24,396 nt of DNA from Streptomyces sp. NRRL F-4489 (GCF_001509485.1 NZ_LLZI01000290.1:1-24396); one strand, 5' to 3'. Shown: positions 8,129-16,887, numbered from the stretch's first letter. Numbers and translations are program-made. Notes: generated from the sequence alone by a model not told the origin.

Positions 8129-8364
8129 GATCGGCCCTTCCTCTTCCTGGTGTCCAAAGTGCCCCGGGGGCCCGGTCTGCCCGCCGGGTTCCCCGCGCCC
8201 TCCGGCGCCGCGCCGGCGTCGTGCGCCTGCGGGGGCGGAACGGTCCGGCCGGGCGACAAGCCCGACACCGGCCATTGTCCCAGACGCCCGCCGGACAGAA
8301 ATTCAGTGGTGGCGCCATGGGATACTCGGGGCAAACCCTTTCCACCCCAACGGAACGGCAGCCC
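8129..8364. promoter_or_regulatory. Shared lysS/argS divergent promoter region
   Basis: This 236-base gap must carry promoters for both synthetase genes. On the plus strand GATACT (8321-8326) is a plausible -10 for argS, but no convincing -35 lies at the right distance. I see no T-box leader (no stem/specifier layout or T-box sequence), so tRNA-sensing control is not indicated. Confidence 0.4.
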
Positions 8365-10119
8365 ATGGCCTCGGTCACCTCCCTCGCAGCTACGGTCAAC
8401 CAGCGCGTCGCGGACGCCCTCTCGGCAGCCCTGCCGGAGGCCGGCGCCGCGGACCCGCTGCTGCGACGCAGTGACCGCGCGGACTTCCAGGCCAACGGCC
8501 TGCTGGCGCTCGCCAAGAAGCTCAAGGGCAACCCCCGCGAGCTGGCCGGGGCCGTCGCCGACGCGCTCGGCGGCGACGCCGTGCTCTCCGGCGTCGAGGT
8601 CTCCGGCCCCGGCTTCCTCAACCTCACCGTCGCCGACCGCGCGATCACCGAGACGCTGGCCGCCCGCGCCGCCGACGACCGGCTCGGCGTGCCGTACGCC
8701 GAGAAGACCGGCACCACCGTCATCGACTACGCGCAGCCCAACGTCGCCAAGGAGATGCACGTCGGCCACCTGCGCTCGGCCGTCATCGGCGACGCCCTGC
8801 GCAACCTCCTCGACTTCACGGGCGAGAAGACCATCGGCCGCCACCACATCGGCGACTGGGGCACCCAGTTCGGCATGCTCATCCAGTACCTCATCGAGCA
8901 CCCCGACCAGCTCGCCCCGGCCGCCGACACCGACGGCGAGCAGGCGATGAGCAACCTCAACCGCGTCTACAAGGCGTCCCGCGCGGTCTTCGACGCCGAC
9001 GAGGACTTCAAGGAGCGCGCCCGCAAGCGGGTCGTCGCCCTGCAGTCCGGCGACCGCGAGACGCTGGAGCTGTGGCAGCGGTTCGTCGACGAGTCGAAGG
9101 TCTACTTCTACTCGGTCTTCGAGAAGCTGGACATGGAGATCCGCGACGAGGAGATCGTCGGCGAGTCGGCGTACAACGACATGATGGCCGAGACGGCGCG
9201 GCTCCTGGAGGAGTCCGGCGTCGCGGTCCGCTCCGAGGGCGCGCTCGTGGTGTTCTTCGACGACATCAAGGGCAAGGACGACAAGCCCGTCCCGCTGATC
9301 GTCCAGAAGGCCGACGGCGGCTTCGGCTACGCCGCCAGCGACCTCTCCGCCATCCGCGACCGCGTCACCGGCCTGCACGCCACGACGCTGCTCTACGTCG
9401 TCGACGTCCGCCAGTCGCTGCACTTCCGGATGGTCTTCGAGACCGCCCGCCGGGCCGGCTGGCTCAACGATCAGGTCACCGCCCACAACATGGGCTACGG
9501 CACGGTCCTCGGCGCGGACGGCAAGCCGTTCAAGACCCGGGCCGGCGAGACGGTGCGGCTGGAGGACCTCCTCGACGAGGCGGTGCAGCGGGCCGCCGAG
9601 GTGGTCCGCGAGAAGGCCCAGGACCTCACCGAGGACGAGATCCAGGAGCGGGCCGCGCAGGTCGGCATCGGCGCGGTGAAGTACGCCGACCTCTCCACCT
9701 CCCCCAGCCGGGACTACAAGTTCGACCTGGACCAGATGGTGTCCCTCAACGGCGACACCTCCGTCTACCTCCAGTACGCCTACGCCCGGATCCAGTCGAT
9801 CCTGCGCAAGGCCGGCGACACCGGCCCGGCCGCGCACCCGGAGCTGGCGCTGGCCCCGGCCGAGCGCGCCCTGGGGCTGCACCTCGACGCGTTCGGCGCC
9901 ACCACCGCCGAGGCCGCCGCGGAGTACGCGCCGCACAAGCTCGCCGCGTACCTCTACCAGCTCGCCTCGCTGTACACGACGTTCTACGACCAGTGCCCGG
10001 TGCTGAAGGCGGAGAGCCCCGCCCAGGTGGAGAACCGCCTCTTCCTGTGCGACCTGACCGCCCGCACCCTCCACAAGGGCATGGCGCTGCTCGGCATCCG
10101 CACCCCCGAGCGGCTCTGA
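8365..10119 (+). CDS. argS: Arginine--tRNA ligase
   Basis: 584-residue class Ia ArgRS. The N-terminal tRNA-binding add-on domain occupies about residues 1-100. The catalytic core begins with '[17 protein letters not shown]' (HVGH at 132-135, HIGH motif), followed by '[10 protein letters not shown]'. The KMSKS position is the degenerate '[15 protein letters not shown]' (about 388-402), typical of many bacterial ArgRS. The all-helical anticodon-binding domain ends with '[10 protein letters not shown]', '[21 protein letters not shown]', the usual ArgRS C-terminus. ATG at 8365 follows a weak GGAACGG. It is transcribed divergently from lysS and converges on hemB with a strong terminator between. 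Confidence 0.97.
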   Translation: MASVTSLAATVNQRVADALSAALPEAGAADPLLRRSDRADFQANGLLALAKKLKGNPRELAGAVADALGGDAVLSGVEVSGPGFLNLTVADRAITETLAARAADDRLGVPYAEKTGTTVIDYAQPNVAKEMHVGHLRSAVIGDALRNLLDFTGEKTIGRHHIGDWGTQFGMLIQYLIEHPDQLAPAADTDGEQAMSNLNRVYKASRAVFDADEDFKERARKRVVALQSGDRETLELWQRFVDESKVYFYSVFEKLDMEIRDEEIVGESAYNDMMAETARLLEESGVAVRSEGALVVFFDDIKGKDDKPVPLIVQKADGGFGYAASDLSAIRDRVTGLHATTLLYVVDVRQSLHFRMVFETARRAGWLNDQVTAHNMGYGTVLGADGKPFKTRAGETVRLEDLLDEAVQRAAEVVREKAQDLTEDEIQERAAQVGIGAVKYADLSTSPSRDYKFDLDQMVSLNGDTSVYLQYAYARIQSILRKAGDTGPAAHPELALAPAERALGLHLDAFGATTAEAAAEYAPHKLAAYLYQLASLYTTFYDQCPVLKAESPAQVENRLFLCDLTARTLHKGMALLGIRTPERL

Positions 10120-10127
10120 CCCCCGGC

Positions 10128-10180
10128 CGTACGCGGAAGGGCCCGCCCCGGACATCCGGTGGCGGGCCCTTCCGCGTACG
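10128..10180. terminator. Strong bidirectional terminator between argS and hemB
   Basis: A perfect 20-bp inverted repeat (10128-10147 with 10161-10180) closes a 13-base loop that has its own CCGG/CCGG pairing. It lies between convergent genes and leaves little other sequence in the gap. It is one of the strongest structural signals in the window. Confidence 0.85.
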
Positions 10181-10193
10181 CGGGTCCGGCGCC

Positions 10194-11183
10194 TCACAGG
10201 GCGCGCGCGGCCTCCGTCGCCCAGTAGGTGAGGATCATGTCCGCACCGGCCCGCTTGATGCCGGTCAGGCTCTCCAGGATCGCCTTCTCCCGGTCGATCC
10301 AGCCCTTCTCCGCGGCCGCCTCGACCATCGCGTACTCGCCCGAGACCTGGTACGCGGCGACCGGCACGTCCGCCTCGTCCGCGATCCTCGCCAGCACGTC
10401 CAGGTAGGGCAGCGCCGGCTTGACCATCACCATGTCGGCGCCCTCGGCGAGGTCGAGCGCCAGCTCGCGCAGCGACTCCCGGAGGTTGGCCGGGTCCTGC
10501 TGGTAGGTCTTGCGGTCGCCGCGCAGCGACGAGCCGACGGCCTCCCGGAACGGCCCGAAGAACGCCGAGGAGTACTTCGCGGTGTACGCCAGGATCGCCA
10601 CGTCCCCGTGGCCGGCCGCGTCCAGCGCCTCCCGGACGACGCCGACCTGGCCGTCCATCATCCCGCTGGGGCCCACGACGTGGACGCCGGCGTCGGCCTG
10701 CACGCGCGCCATCTCGGCGTAGCGCTCCAGCGTCGCGTCGTTGTCCACCCGGCCCGCGGCGTCCAGGACCCCGCAGTGGCCGTGGTCGGTGAACTCGTCC
10801 AGGCACAGGTCCGACATGATCACCAGGTCGTCGCCGACCTCGGCCTTCACGTCCCGGATCGCGACCTGGAGGATGCCGTCGGGGTCGGTGCCGGCGGTGC
10901 CCGCGGCGTCCTTCTTCGCGTCCTCCGGCACCCCGAACAGCATGATCCCGGCGACCCCGGCCGCCAGCGCCTCCACGGCGGCCTTGCGCAGCGTGTCGCG
11001 GGTGTGCTGGACGACGCCCGGCATCGCGGTGATCGGGACCGGCTCGCTGATGCCCTCGCGGACGAACGCGGGCAGGATCAGATCGGCCGGGTGCAGCCGG
11101 TGCTCGGCGACCATCCGCCGCAGGGCGGGCGAGGTCCGCAGCCGCCGCGGCCGCGCGCCAGGGAAGCTTCCGTACTTGGTCAT
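10194..11183 (-). CDS. hemB: Porphobilinogen synthase (delta-aminolevulinic acid dehydratase)
   Basis: 329-residue TIM-barrel enzyme condensing two 5-aminolevulinate molecules to porphobilinogen. The two Schiff-base lysines are visible: K203 in '[10 protein letters not shown]' and K255 in '[12 protein letters not shown]'. In the metal loop '[15 protein letters not shown]' Cys is present at 127 and 137 but the middle Zn ligand is Asp129, so it is not the three-Cys zinc type. Start choice: ATG at 11183 (MTKYG), which fits the family N-terminus. A GGAGGG lies only 2 bases before it, too close for normal ribosome pairing, while TAGCGT lies 7 bases upstream, so translation may be leaderless. A GTG at 11192 would add MEG. 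It lies 140 bases downstream of hemD with a hairpin between. Confidence 0.96.
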   Translation of the reverse strand: MTKYGSFPGARPRRLRTSPALRRMVAEHRLHPADLILPAFVREGISEPVPITAMPGVVQHTRDTLRKAAVEALAAGVAGIMLFGVPEDAKKDAAGTAGTDPDGILQVAIRDVKAEVGDDLVIMSDLCLDEFTDHGHCGVLDAAGRVDNDATLERYAEMARVQADAGVHVVGPSGMMDGQVGVVREALDAAGHGDVAILAYTAKYSSAFFGPFREAVGSSLRGDRKTYQQDPANLRESLRELALDLAEGADMVMVKPALPYLDVLARIADEADVPVAAYQVSGEYAMVEAAAEKGWIDREKAILESLTGIKRAGADMILTYWATEAARAL

Positions 11184-11190
11184 GCCCTCC

Positions 11191-11196
11191 ACGCTA
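11191..11196 (-). promoter_or_regulatory. Candidate -10 for a leaderless hemB mRNA
   Basis: Minus-strand TAGCGT fits the TAnnnT -10 pattern and ends 7 bases before the hemB ATG, placing a start site at or next to the initiation codon. No clear -35 is seen. A perfect 7-bp hairpin (GCCGACG-CCG-CGTCGGC, 11219-11235) lies just upstream. Confidence 0.4.
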
Positions 11197-11266
11197 CGCC
11201 CGCCCGGCCCCCGCCTTTGCCGACGCCGCGTCGGCCCCGCCGGGCCGCGGCGCCGCCCCCGGACAC

Positions 11267-11303
11267 GCCGAAAGGCGCCCCGGGAACGGGACGCCCTTCC
11301 GGC
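11267..11303 (-). terminator. Hairpin between hemD and hemB
   Basis: GCCGAAAGGCG (11267-11277) pairs with CGCCCTTCCGGC (11292-11303) with one bulged base and mismatching at the AAA/CTT step, 20 bases after the hemD stop. It may end or attenuate the rex-hemACD transcript before hemB. Confidence 0.4.
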
Positions 11304-11323
11304 ACGGCGCGCACGCGAGCGGG

Positions 11324-12982
11324 TCAGCTGCGGGCCCGCCGGCGCGAACCGGGCCGCCGCTCGCTGGGCCGGGTGACCGGATCCCCGGCCTCCAGCGCGG
11401 CATCCCGCCGCGCCGCCCCGAAGTCCGCCAGCGCCTCGGCCAGCTTGTGCACCGACGGCTCCGGCGACATCACATCGACCCGCAGCCCGTGCTCCTCGGC
11501 GGTCTTCGCGGTGGCCGGGCCGATACAGGCGATCACCGTGACGTTGTGCGGCTTGCCGGCGATGCCGACGAGGTTCCGCACGGTCGAGGACGAGGTGAAC
11601 AGCACCGCGTCGAAACCGCCGCCCTTGATCGCCTCCCGGGTCTCGGCCGGCGGCGGCGACGCCCGCACCGTCCGGTAGGCGGTGACGTCGTCGACCTCCC
11701 AGCCCAGCTCGATCAGCCCGGCGACCAGGGTCTCGGTGGCGATGTCGGCGCGCGGCAGGAAGACCCGGTCGATCGGGTCGAAGACCGGGTCGTAGGGCGG
11801 CCAGTCCTCCAGCAGCCCGGCCGCGGACTGCTCACCGGACGGCACCAGGTCCGGCTTCACACCGAAGGCGACCAGCGCCTTGGCGGTCTGCTCGCCGACC
11901 GCCGCGACCTTGATCCCGGCGAACGCCCGGGCGTCCAGGCCGTACTCCTCGAACTTCTCCCGGACCGCGCGGACGGCGTTGACCGAGGTGAACGCGATCC
12001 ACTCGTAGCGTCCGGTGACCAGGCCCTTGACCGCGCGCTCCATCTGCTGCGGGGTGCGCGGCGGCTCGACGGCGATGGTCGGGACCTCGTGCGGCACCGC
12101 GCCGTACGAGACGAGCTGGTCGGAGAGCGACGCGGCCTGCTCCTTGGTCCGCGGCACCAGCACCCGCCAGCCGAACAGCGGCTTGTTCTCGAACCAGGAG
12201 AGCTGGTCGCGCTGCGCCGCGGCGCTGCGCTCGCCGACCACGGCTATGACCGGCTGGCCCCCGTCCGGCGACGGCAGCACCTTGGCGGCCTTGAGCACCT
12301 GCGCGACGCTGCCGAGGGTGGCGGTCCAGGTGCGCTGCCGGGTGGTGGTGCCGGCGACCGTGACGGTCATCGGGGTGTCCGGCTTGCGGCCGGCCGCCAC
12401 CAGCTCCCCGGCGGCCGCGGCCACCGAGTCCAGGCTGGTGGAGACCACCGCGGTGGCGTCGCTGCCGCCCAGCTCCGCCCAGCAGCGGTCGTCGGCGGTG
12501 CGCGCGTCGATGAAGCGCACGTCGGTGCCCGCGGCGTCGCGCAGCGGCACACCGGCGTACGCGGGCACGCCGACCGCGGCCGCGACACCGGGCACCACCT
12601 CGAAGACGATGCCCTCGGCCGCGCAGGCCAGCATCTCCTCCGCGACATTGCCGTCGAGACCGGGATCGCCGGGCACCGCACGGACGACCCGCTTGCCCGC
12701 GCGCGCGGCCGTCATGACAAGATTGGCGGTGTCCCTGAGGGCGGAAACGCCAGGGGGACTGCCGGGGATTGACGCCTCGTCAGCTGACGCCTGCAGCGGT
12801 GTGTCCACCTGCGCGCGTGCGTGCACACGCACGACGTCCAGGACCTGCGGGTCGGCGATGAGGACGTCCGCGGAGGCCAGCGCCTCCACGGCACGCAACG
12901 TCAGCAGGCCCGGGTCTCCCGGCCCGGCACCCAGGAAGGTGACCTGACCGGAGGCGGAATGGTTCGGGGCGGTGGGGTTCAA
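11324..12982 (-). CDS. hemD: Fused SUMT-like domain + uroporphyrinogen-III synthase
   Basis: 552 residues in two parts. Residues about 12-250 resemble the uroporphyrinogen-III C-methyltransferase (CobA/SUMT) fold, with '[14 protein letters not shown]' (18-31), '[16 protein letters not shown]' and '[19 protein letters not shown]'. Residues about 268-530 are uroporphyrinogen-III synthase ('[17 protein letters not shown]', '[15 protein letters not shown]', '[13 protein letters not shown]', '[17 protein letters not shown]'), which closes hydroxymethylbilane to uroporphyrinogen III with D-ring inversion. The tail is Arg-rich. The start is TTG at 12982, sharing TTGA with the hemC stop, with GGGGGAG upstream; no ATG or GTG fits. 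The methyltransferase part has lost the usual FGRGGEE consensus after GDP, so its activity is uncertain. Confidence 0.93.
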   Translation of the reverse strand: MNPTAPNHSASGQVTFLGAGPGDPGLLTLRAVEALASADVLIADPQVLDVVRVHARAQVDTPLQASADEASIPGSPPGVSALRDTANLVMTAARAGKRVVRAVPGDPGLDGNVAEEMLACAAEGIVFEVVPGVAAAVGVPAYAGVPLRDAAGTDVRFIDARTADDRCWAELGGSDATAVVSTSLDSVAAAAGELVAAGRKPDTPMTVTVAGTTTRQRTWTATLGSVAQVLKAAKVLPSPDGGQPVIAVVGERSAAAQRDQLSWFENKPLFGWRVLVPRTKEQAASLSDQLVSYGAVPHEVPTIAVEPPRTPQQMERAVKGLVTGRYEWIAFTSVNAVRAVREKFEEYGLDARAFAGIKVAAVGEQTAKALVAFGVKPDLVPSGEQSAAGLLEDWPPYDPVFDPIDRVFLPRADIATETLVAGLIELGWEVDDVTAYRTVRASPPPAETREAIKGGGFDAVLFTSSSTVRNLVGIAGKPHNVTVIACIGPATAKTAEEHGLRVDVMSPEPSVHKLAEALADFGAARRDAALEAGDPVTRPSERRPGSRRRARS

Positions 12983-13977
12983 TGTGCTCGCTCCCCCATA
13001 AGACCGGCCGCACCCTTTGCGAGCATCTCGGCGGCGAGTTCCCGGCCCATGGTGCGGGGAACCGACTCGTCGCCAAGAGAGGCAGGTACGTGCCCGGTGG
13101 TGGACAGCTGCACCAGCGTGCTGCCGTCGGTCGTGCCGACGACACCGCGCAGATGCATTTCGGTGACAGGCTGCTCGCCGGCCTGGAGGTCCGCCGGAAG
13201 TGGGGGAACGTCGGCCAGCGCCGCCACAGGGGCGGAGCAGCCGGCCTCCAGGGCGGCGAGCAGGGAACGCTCCGCCGTCACGGCGGCCCGGGTGACCGGG
13301 TCGTCGAGCGCGGCGAGCGCGGCGGCGAGGTCGGCGTCGGACGCCGCGCACTCGATCGCCAGTGCCCCCTGGCCGGGGGCGGGCAAAACCACGTCGGGCG
13401 ACAGCAGCTGCGTCGCCTCGCCGATGCGGCCGATCCGGGTCAGGCCGGCGGCGGCCAGCACGACCGCGTCCAGCTCGCCCTTCGCGACGAAACCGATCCG
13501 GGTGTCGACGTTGCCGCGGACCGGGACGGTCTCGATGCGCTTCCCCAGCGACCTGGCCCAGGCGTTGAGCTGGGCCATCCGCCGGGGCGCGCCGGTGCCG
13601 ATGCGGGCACCGTCGGGCAGGTCCGTAAAGCGCAGGCCGCCGCGGGCGATCAGCGCGTCGCGGGGGTCCTCGCGGCGCGGTACGGCCGCCAGCACCAGGT
13701 CGTCGGGCTGCGCGGTCGGCAGGTCCTTGAGCGAGTGGACGGCGAAGTCGATCGCGCCGGCCAGCAGCGCGTCGCGCAGCGCCGAGACGAACACACCGCT
13801 GCCGCCGATGCGGGCCAGCTGCTCCCGGGAGGTGTCACCGTAGGTGGTGATCTCCACCAGCTCGACGGGGCGGCCGGTGAGCTCCCGCACCGCCTCCGCC
13901 ACCTGCCCGGACTGGGCCATCGCCAGGGTGCTGCGCCGGGTGCCCAGGCGCAGGGCTCTGCTCGTGCTGTCGGTCAT
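12979..13977 (-). CDS. hemC: Hydroxymethylbilane synthase (porphobilinogen deaminase)
   Basis: 332 residues. It polymerises four porphobilinogens into hydroxymethylbilane using a covalent dipyrromethane primer. Seen: N-terminal 'LRLGTRRSTLAMAQ', 'AVHSLKDLP' with catalytic D85, Arg-rich substrate segments 'GTGAPRRMAQL' and 'VRGNVDTRI', 'LPAPGQGALAIEC', and the cofactor-attachment Cys C247 in 'LEAGCSAPVAA'. Full length for the family. The ATG at 13977 overlaps the hemA stop as ATGA, with GGGAG about 6 bases before it. Its own stop overlaps the hemD TTG. It is the third gene of the rex-hemACD operon. Confidence 0.97.
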   Translation of the reverse strand: MTDSTSRALRLGTRRSTLAMAQSGQVAEAVRELTGRPVELVEITTYGDTSREQLARIGGSGVFVSALRDALLAGAIDFAVHSLKDLPTAQPDDLVLAAVPRREDPRDALIARGGLRFTDLPDGARIGTGAPRRMAQLNAWARSLGKRIETVPVRGNVDTRIGFVAKGELDAVVLAAAGLTRIGRIGEATQLLSPDVVLPAPGQGALAIECAASDADLAAALAALDDPVTRAAVTAERSLLAALEAGCSAPVAALADVPPLPADLQAGEQPVTEMHLRGVVGTTDGSTLVQLSTTGHVPASLGDESVPRTMGRELAAEMLAKGAAGLMGERAH

Positions 13978-15377
13978 GACCGCTCCCGTGCTGCGTCGTT
14001 CCGGCCCGCCCGGGTGTCGGCCGTGCTGACCGCGGCGACGGTCTGCGGGTCGAGGTCGAACAGCTCCCGCAGCGCGTCCGCGTACCCGGCGCCGCCGGGC
14101 TCGCTGGCGAGCTGCTTGACCCGCACCGTCGGCGCGTGCAGGAGCTTGTCGACGACCCGGCGGACCGTCTGGGTGATCTCCGCCCGCTGCTTGTCGTCCA
14201 GGCCGGGCAGCCGGCCCTCCAGCCGGGCGATCTCGCCGCTGACCACGTCCGCCGCCATGGTGCGCAGGGCGACCACGGTGGGGGTGATGTGCGCGGCCCG
14301 CTGGGCGGCGCCGAAGGCGGCGACCTCGTCGGCGACGATGCGGCGCACGGCGTCCACGTCGGCCGCCACCGCGCCCGCCGAACCGGCCGGCCGGTCGGTC
14401 CCGTCCGCCGCCGCGGCGGCGTCGGCCAGCGACTCGATGTCCACCAGGCGGGCGCCGTCGATCCGGTGCACCGCCGCGTCGATGTCGCGCGGCATGGCGA
14501 GGTCCAGCAGCCACATCCGGTCGGTGCGGCCGGCCAGCGCCGCGGCGATCTGCTCACCGGTCAGCAGCAGCCCGGCCGCGCCCGTGCAGGACACCACGAT
14601 CTCGGCCCGGGCCAGCTCGGCGGCGACCGCGTCCATGGCCACCGCGCGGGCGGTCAGGCCGGTGGCCGCGCCGGGCCCGCCCGGCTCGGTCAGGATCTGC
14701 ACGAGCCGCTCGGCGCGCGCCGGCGTGCGGTTGGCGACGGCCAGTTCGCCGACGCCGCTGCGGACGAGGGTGGTGGCGGCCAGCGACGACATCGAGCCGG
14801 CGCCGATCACCAGCGCCCGCTTGCCGCGCGCCCAGGCCGCGACGTCCGCGTCCCGCGCCAGCTGCTCCAGGCCGAACGTGACCAGCGACTGGCCGGCCTT
14901 GTCGATCCCGGTCTCGCTGTGCGCGCGCTTGCCGACCCGCAGCGCCTGCTGGAACAGGTCGTTCAGCAGCCGCCCGGCGGTGTGCTGCTCCTGGGCGACG
15001 GCCAGCGCGTCCTTGATCTGGCCGAGGATCTGGCCCTCGCCGACCACCATGGAGTCCAGGCCGCAGGCCACCGAGAAGAGGTGGTGGACGGCGCGGTCCT
15101 CGTAGTGGACGTAGAGATAAGGGGTCAGCTCCTCCAGGCCGGCGCCGCTGTGGCGGGCCAGGAGGGTGGACAGCTCGGCGACGCCGGCGTGGAACTTGTC
15201 CACGTCCGCGTACAGCTCGATGCGGTTGCAGGTGGCCAGCACCGCGGCCTCGGTGGCCGGCTCGGCCGACACCACGTCCTGGAGCAGCTTGCCGCGGCCC
15301 TCCGGGGCGAGCGCGGCCCGCTCCAGCACACTGACCGGCGCGCTGCGATGGCTCAGTCCGACGACGAGGAGGCTCAT
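13974..15377 (-). CDS. hemA: Glutamyl-tRNA reductase
   Basis: 467-residue NADPH-dependent enzyme that reduces Glu-tRNA to glutamate-1-semialdehyde, the committed step of C5-pathway tetrapyrrole synthesis. The N-terminal catalytic domain carries 'LATCNRIELYAD' with the thioester-forming C50. 'GEGQILGQIKDA' and 'ALRVGKRAHSETGI' are also family signatures. The NADPH Rossmann domain has 'IGAGSMSSLAA' (about 191-201), then 'VANRTPARAERL' and 'LDLAMPRDID'. The C-terminal helical dimerisation domain ends in an acidic/basic tail. The ATG at 15377 overlaps the rex stop as ATGA and lacks a good ribosome site, so it probably depends on translation of rex. The aminomutase hemL is not in the window. Confidence 0.97.
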   Translation of the reverse strand: MSLLVVGLSHRSAPVSVLERAALAPEGRGKLLQDVVSAEPATEAAVLATCNRIELYADVDKFHAGVAELSTLLARHSGAGLEELTPYLYVHYEDRAVHHLFSVACGLDSMVVGEGQILGQIKDALAVAQEQHTAGRLLNDLFQQALRVGKRAHSETGIDKAGQSLVTFGLEQLARDADVAAWARGKRALVIGAGSMSSLAATTLVRSGVGELAVANRTPARAERLVQILTEPGGPGAATGLTARAVAMDAVAAELARAEIVVSCTGAAGLLLTGEQIAAALAGRTDRMWLLDLAMPRDIDAAVHRIDGARLVDIESLADAAAAADGTDRPAGSAGAVAADVDAVRRIVADEVAAFGAAQRAAHITPTVVALRTMAADVVSGEIARLEGRLPGLDDKQRAEITQTVRRVVDKLLHAPTVRVKQLASEPGGAGYADALRELFDLDPQTVAAVSTADTRAGRNDAARERS

Positions 15378-16153
15378 GCCGGCATCACGGCGGGCACGTC
15401 CCCGTCCGGTCCCTTGCGTTCGGTGGCGACGCCCGCGGAACGGGCCGGCGGCGCCGGCGGCGCGCTCCCCGGACCGGGCCGCCCGGTCTCCTCGCCCGCC
15501 TTGCGCTGCTCGTGGAAGGCGAGGATCTGCAGCTCTATGGACAGGTCGACCTTGCGCACGTCCACGCCGTCCGGGACGGTCAGCACGGTCGGCGCGAAGT
15601 TCAGGATCGAGGTGACACCGGCGGCGACCAGGCGGTCGCAGACCTGCTGCGCGGCGCCCGCGGGCGTGGCGATCACGCCGATCGACACCCCGTTGTCCCG
15701 GATGATCGACTCCAGCTCGTCGGTGTGCTGGACGGGGATCCCGGCGACCGGCTTGCCCGCCATGGCCGGATCCGCGTCGATCAGCGCGGCGACCCGGAAG
15801 CCGCGGGAGGCGAAGCCCCCGTAGTTGGCGAGGGCGGCGCCGAGGTTGCCGATACCGACGATGACAACCGGCCAGTCCTGGGTGAGGCCGAGCTCCCGCG
15901 AGATCTGGTAGACGAGGTACTCCACGTCGTAGCCGACACCCCGGGTCCCGTAGGAGCCGAGGTAGGAGAAGTCCTTGCGCAGCTTCGCGGAGTTGACTCC
16001 CGCCGCGGCCGCGAGCTCCTCGGAGGAGACCGTGGGGACCGAGCGCTCGGAGAGCGCGGTCAGCGCACGCAGATACAGCGGAAGCCGGGCGACGGTGGCC
16101 TCGGGGATGCCTCGGCTTCGGGTCGCCGGTCGGTGAGTTCGGCCAGTTGCCAC
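15374..16153 (-). CDS. rex: Redox-sensing transcriptional repressor Rex
   Basis: 259 residues. Rex dimers bind operator DNA when NAD+ dominates and release it when NADH rises, de-repressing respiratory and haem genes. The N-terminal winged helix spans about 15-80 ('SSEELAAAAGVNSAKLRKDF', 'YLGSYGTRGVGYDV'). The NAD(H) Rossmann domain has GIGNLG at 100-105 and 'ALIDADP'. A C-terminal domain-swapped helix ('VDLSIELQILAFHEQRK') is followed by a Pro/Gly-rich tail. The start is GTG at 16153 with GCAGGAG upstream; a longer open frame to 16378 is spurious because it runs through the promoter and operator. It heads the rex-hemACD operon and almost certainly autoregulates through the operator at 16229-16248. 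Confidence 0.97.
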   Translation of the reverse strand: MATGRTHRPATRSRGIPEATVARLPLYLRALTALSERSVPTVSSEELAAAAGVNSAKLRKDFSYLGSYGTRGVGYDVEYLVYQISRELGLTQDWPVVIVGIGNLGAALANYGGFASRGFRVAALIDADPAMAGKPVAGIPVQHTDELESIIRDNGVSIGVIATPAGAAQQVCDRLVAAGVTSILNFAPTVLTVPDGVDVRKVDLSIELQILAFHEQRKAGEETGRPGPGSAPPAPPARSAGVATERKGPDGDVPAVMPA

Positions 16154-16218
16154 GGTGCTCCTGCGGGTAGAGCGGGGCTGCGGGCGGCCGTGAGGAACCC
16201 GACCGCCCCGTCCCTTGC

Positions 16219-16247
16219 AGGCTATGTCTTTGTGAACGCGTGCACAA
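16219..16247 (-). promoter_or_regulatory. rex-hemACD promoter
   Basis: On the minus strand TTGTGC (16247-16242) is followed after exactly 17 bases by TAGCCT (16224-16219), a good -35/-10 pair about 65 bases upstream of the rex GTG. The Rex operator covers the -35 and most of the spacer, so bound Rex would block RNA polymerase. Confidence 0.7.
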
Positions 16248-16248
16248 A
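16229..16248. promoter_or_regulatory. Rex operator (ROP)
   Basis: TTTGTGAACGCGTGCACAAA is a 20-base dyad with one mismatched pair. It fits the Rex consensus TGTGAACnnnTTCACA except for a single T-to-G change in the right arm. S. coelicolor Rex is known to bind an equivalent site in front of its own operon. Confidence 0.9.
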
Positions 16249-16423
16249 GATGGTGTCCGTTTTGCCCGGCCAAAGTGATAGGGCTCACGCGTCTTTTACG
16301 GGTGCCGGCGGAACCAACTCCCCCGCCGCACCGTTCCCGCGCGTCACGGGTGATCCGCGGCAGCACTGACGGGAGCACGCGCTCTCACTCCTCACCGCTA
16401 TGCCCCCGGACACCTGCACATCG

Positions 16424-16435
16424 ACCATCGATGGT
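16424..16435. repeat. 12-bp perfect palindrome upstream of the glutaredoxin gene
   Basis: ACCATCGATGGT is a perfect palindrome about 53 bases before the glutaredoxin ATG, in a 334-base gene-free gap (16154-16487) that otherwise holds the Rex promoter and operator. It is operator-like but I know of no matching regulator. A second weak dyad (TCACGGGTGA) is at 16344-16353. Confidence 0.4.
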
Positions 16436-16475
16436 AAGCGAAAACCGGCCACCTCCGGCGCCGCGCGCGAACCGG

Positions 16476-16481
16476 CACAAT
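16476..16481 (+). promoter_or_regulatory. Candidate -10 for a leaderless glutaredoxin mRNA
   Basis: CACAAT ends 6 bases before the ATG at 16488. It differs from TATAAT at two positions. No Shine-Dalgarno-like sequence is present, which is what a leaderless transcript would look like. No good -35 is visible. Confidence 0.35.
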
Positions 16482-16487
16482 GGCCCC

Positions 16488-16766
16488 ATGGCCCCCTTGT
16501 TCAGCCGCACCCCCCGCAAGCGCCCCGCCGACCGGCTGGTCACCCTGATCAGGAAGCCGGGCTGCCACCTCTGCGACGACGCCCAGGCGGTGATCGAGAA
16601 GGTGTGCGCCGAGACCGGCGCGTCCTGGGAGCAGAAGGACATCACCGAGGACGCCGAACTCCACCGCCTGTACTGGGAGCAGATCCCGGTCGTCCTCGTC
16701 GACGGCGCCCAGCACGACTTCTGGCGCGTCGACCCCCGGCGCCTGCGGGCCGCCCTGGGCGCCTGA
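16488..16766 (+). CDS. Glutaredoxin-like thioredoxin-fold protein
   Basis: 92-residue small cytosolic thiol-redox protein. The active-site pair is C26-H-L-C29 in '[11 protein letters not shown]', followed by the beta-alpha-beta pattern and the cis-Pro segment '[10 protein letters not shown]'. It belongs to the DUF836/glutaredoxin family found next to hemA in actinobacteria. Its electron donor is unknown; mycothiol rather than glutathione would be expected in this phylum, which is inference. The ATG at 16488 matches the known N-terminus of orthologues as I recall them (MxPLF-RTPRK). Only upstream hexamer CACAAT, not a ribosome site, precedes it. It is divergent from rex. Confidence 0.88.
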   Translation: MAPLFSRTPRKRPADRLVTLIRKPGCHLCDDAQAVIEKVCAETGASWEQKDITEDAELHRLYWEQIPVVLVDGAQHDFWRVDPRRLRAALGA

Positions 16767-16887
16767 GCCCTCCGGACGGTACGGGCCACCGCCGCCGCAC
16801 CCCGCCGCGGACGGCCGTAACGCGCCCTTCGCCGGCCCCGCCGCGTCCGGACACGCGCCCGTAACCAGCCGCACCGAACAAACTGGC

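Noticed and set aside
8129..8364. T-box riboswitch between the two tRNA synthetase genes
   Set aside because: No T-box sequence, specifier loop or antiterminator pairing is visible.
9072..11678. 868-codon plus-strand open frame across argS and hemB
   Set aside because: It runs through the strong terminator and is out of frame with argS and antisense to hemB. It is a composition artefact.
12982..15105. 707-codon plus-strand open frame opposite hemC/hemA
   Set aside because: Antisense shadow of two enzymes with complete active-site motifs.
16859..16864. CGTAAC as a second sigma-BldN -35 ahead of the HAD phosphatase gene
   Set aside because: No CGTTGA-like -10 occurs 16-17 bases downstream; likewise for the CGTAAC at about 16815.
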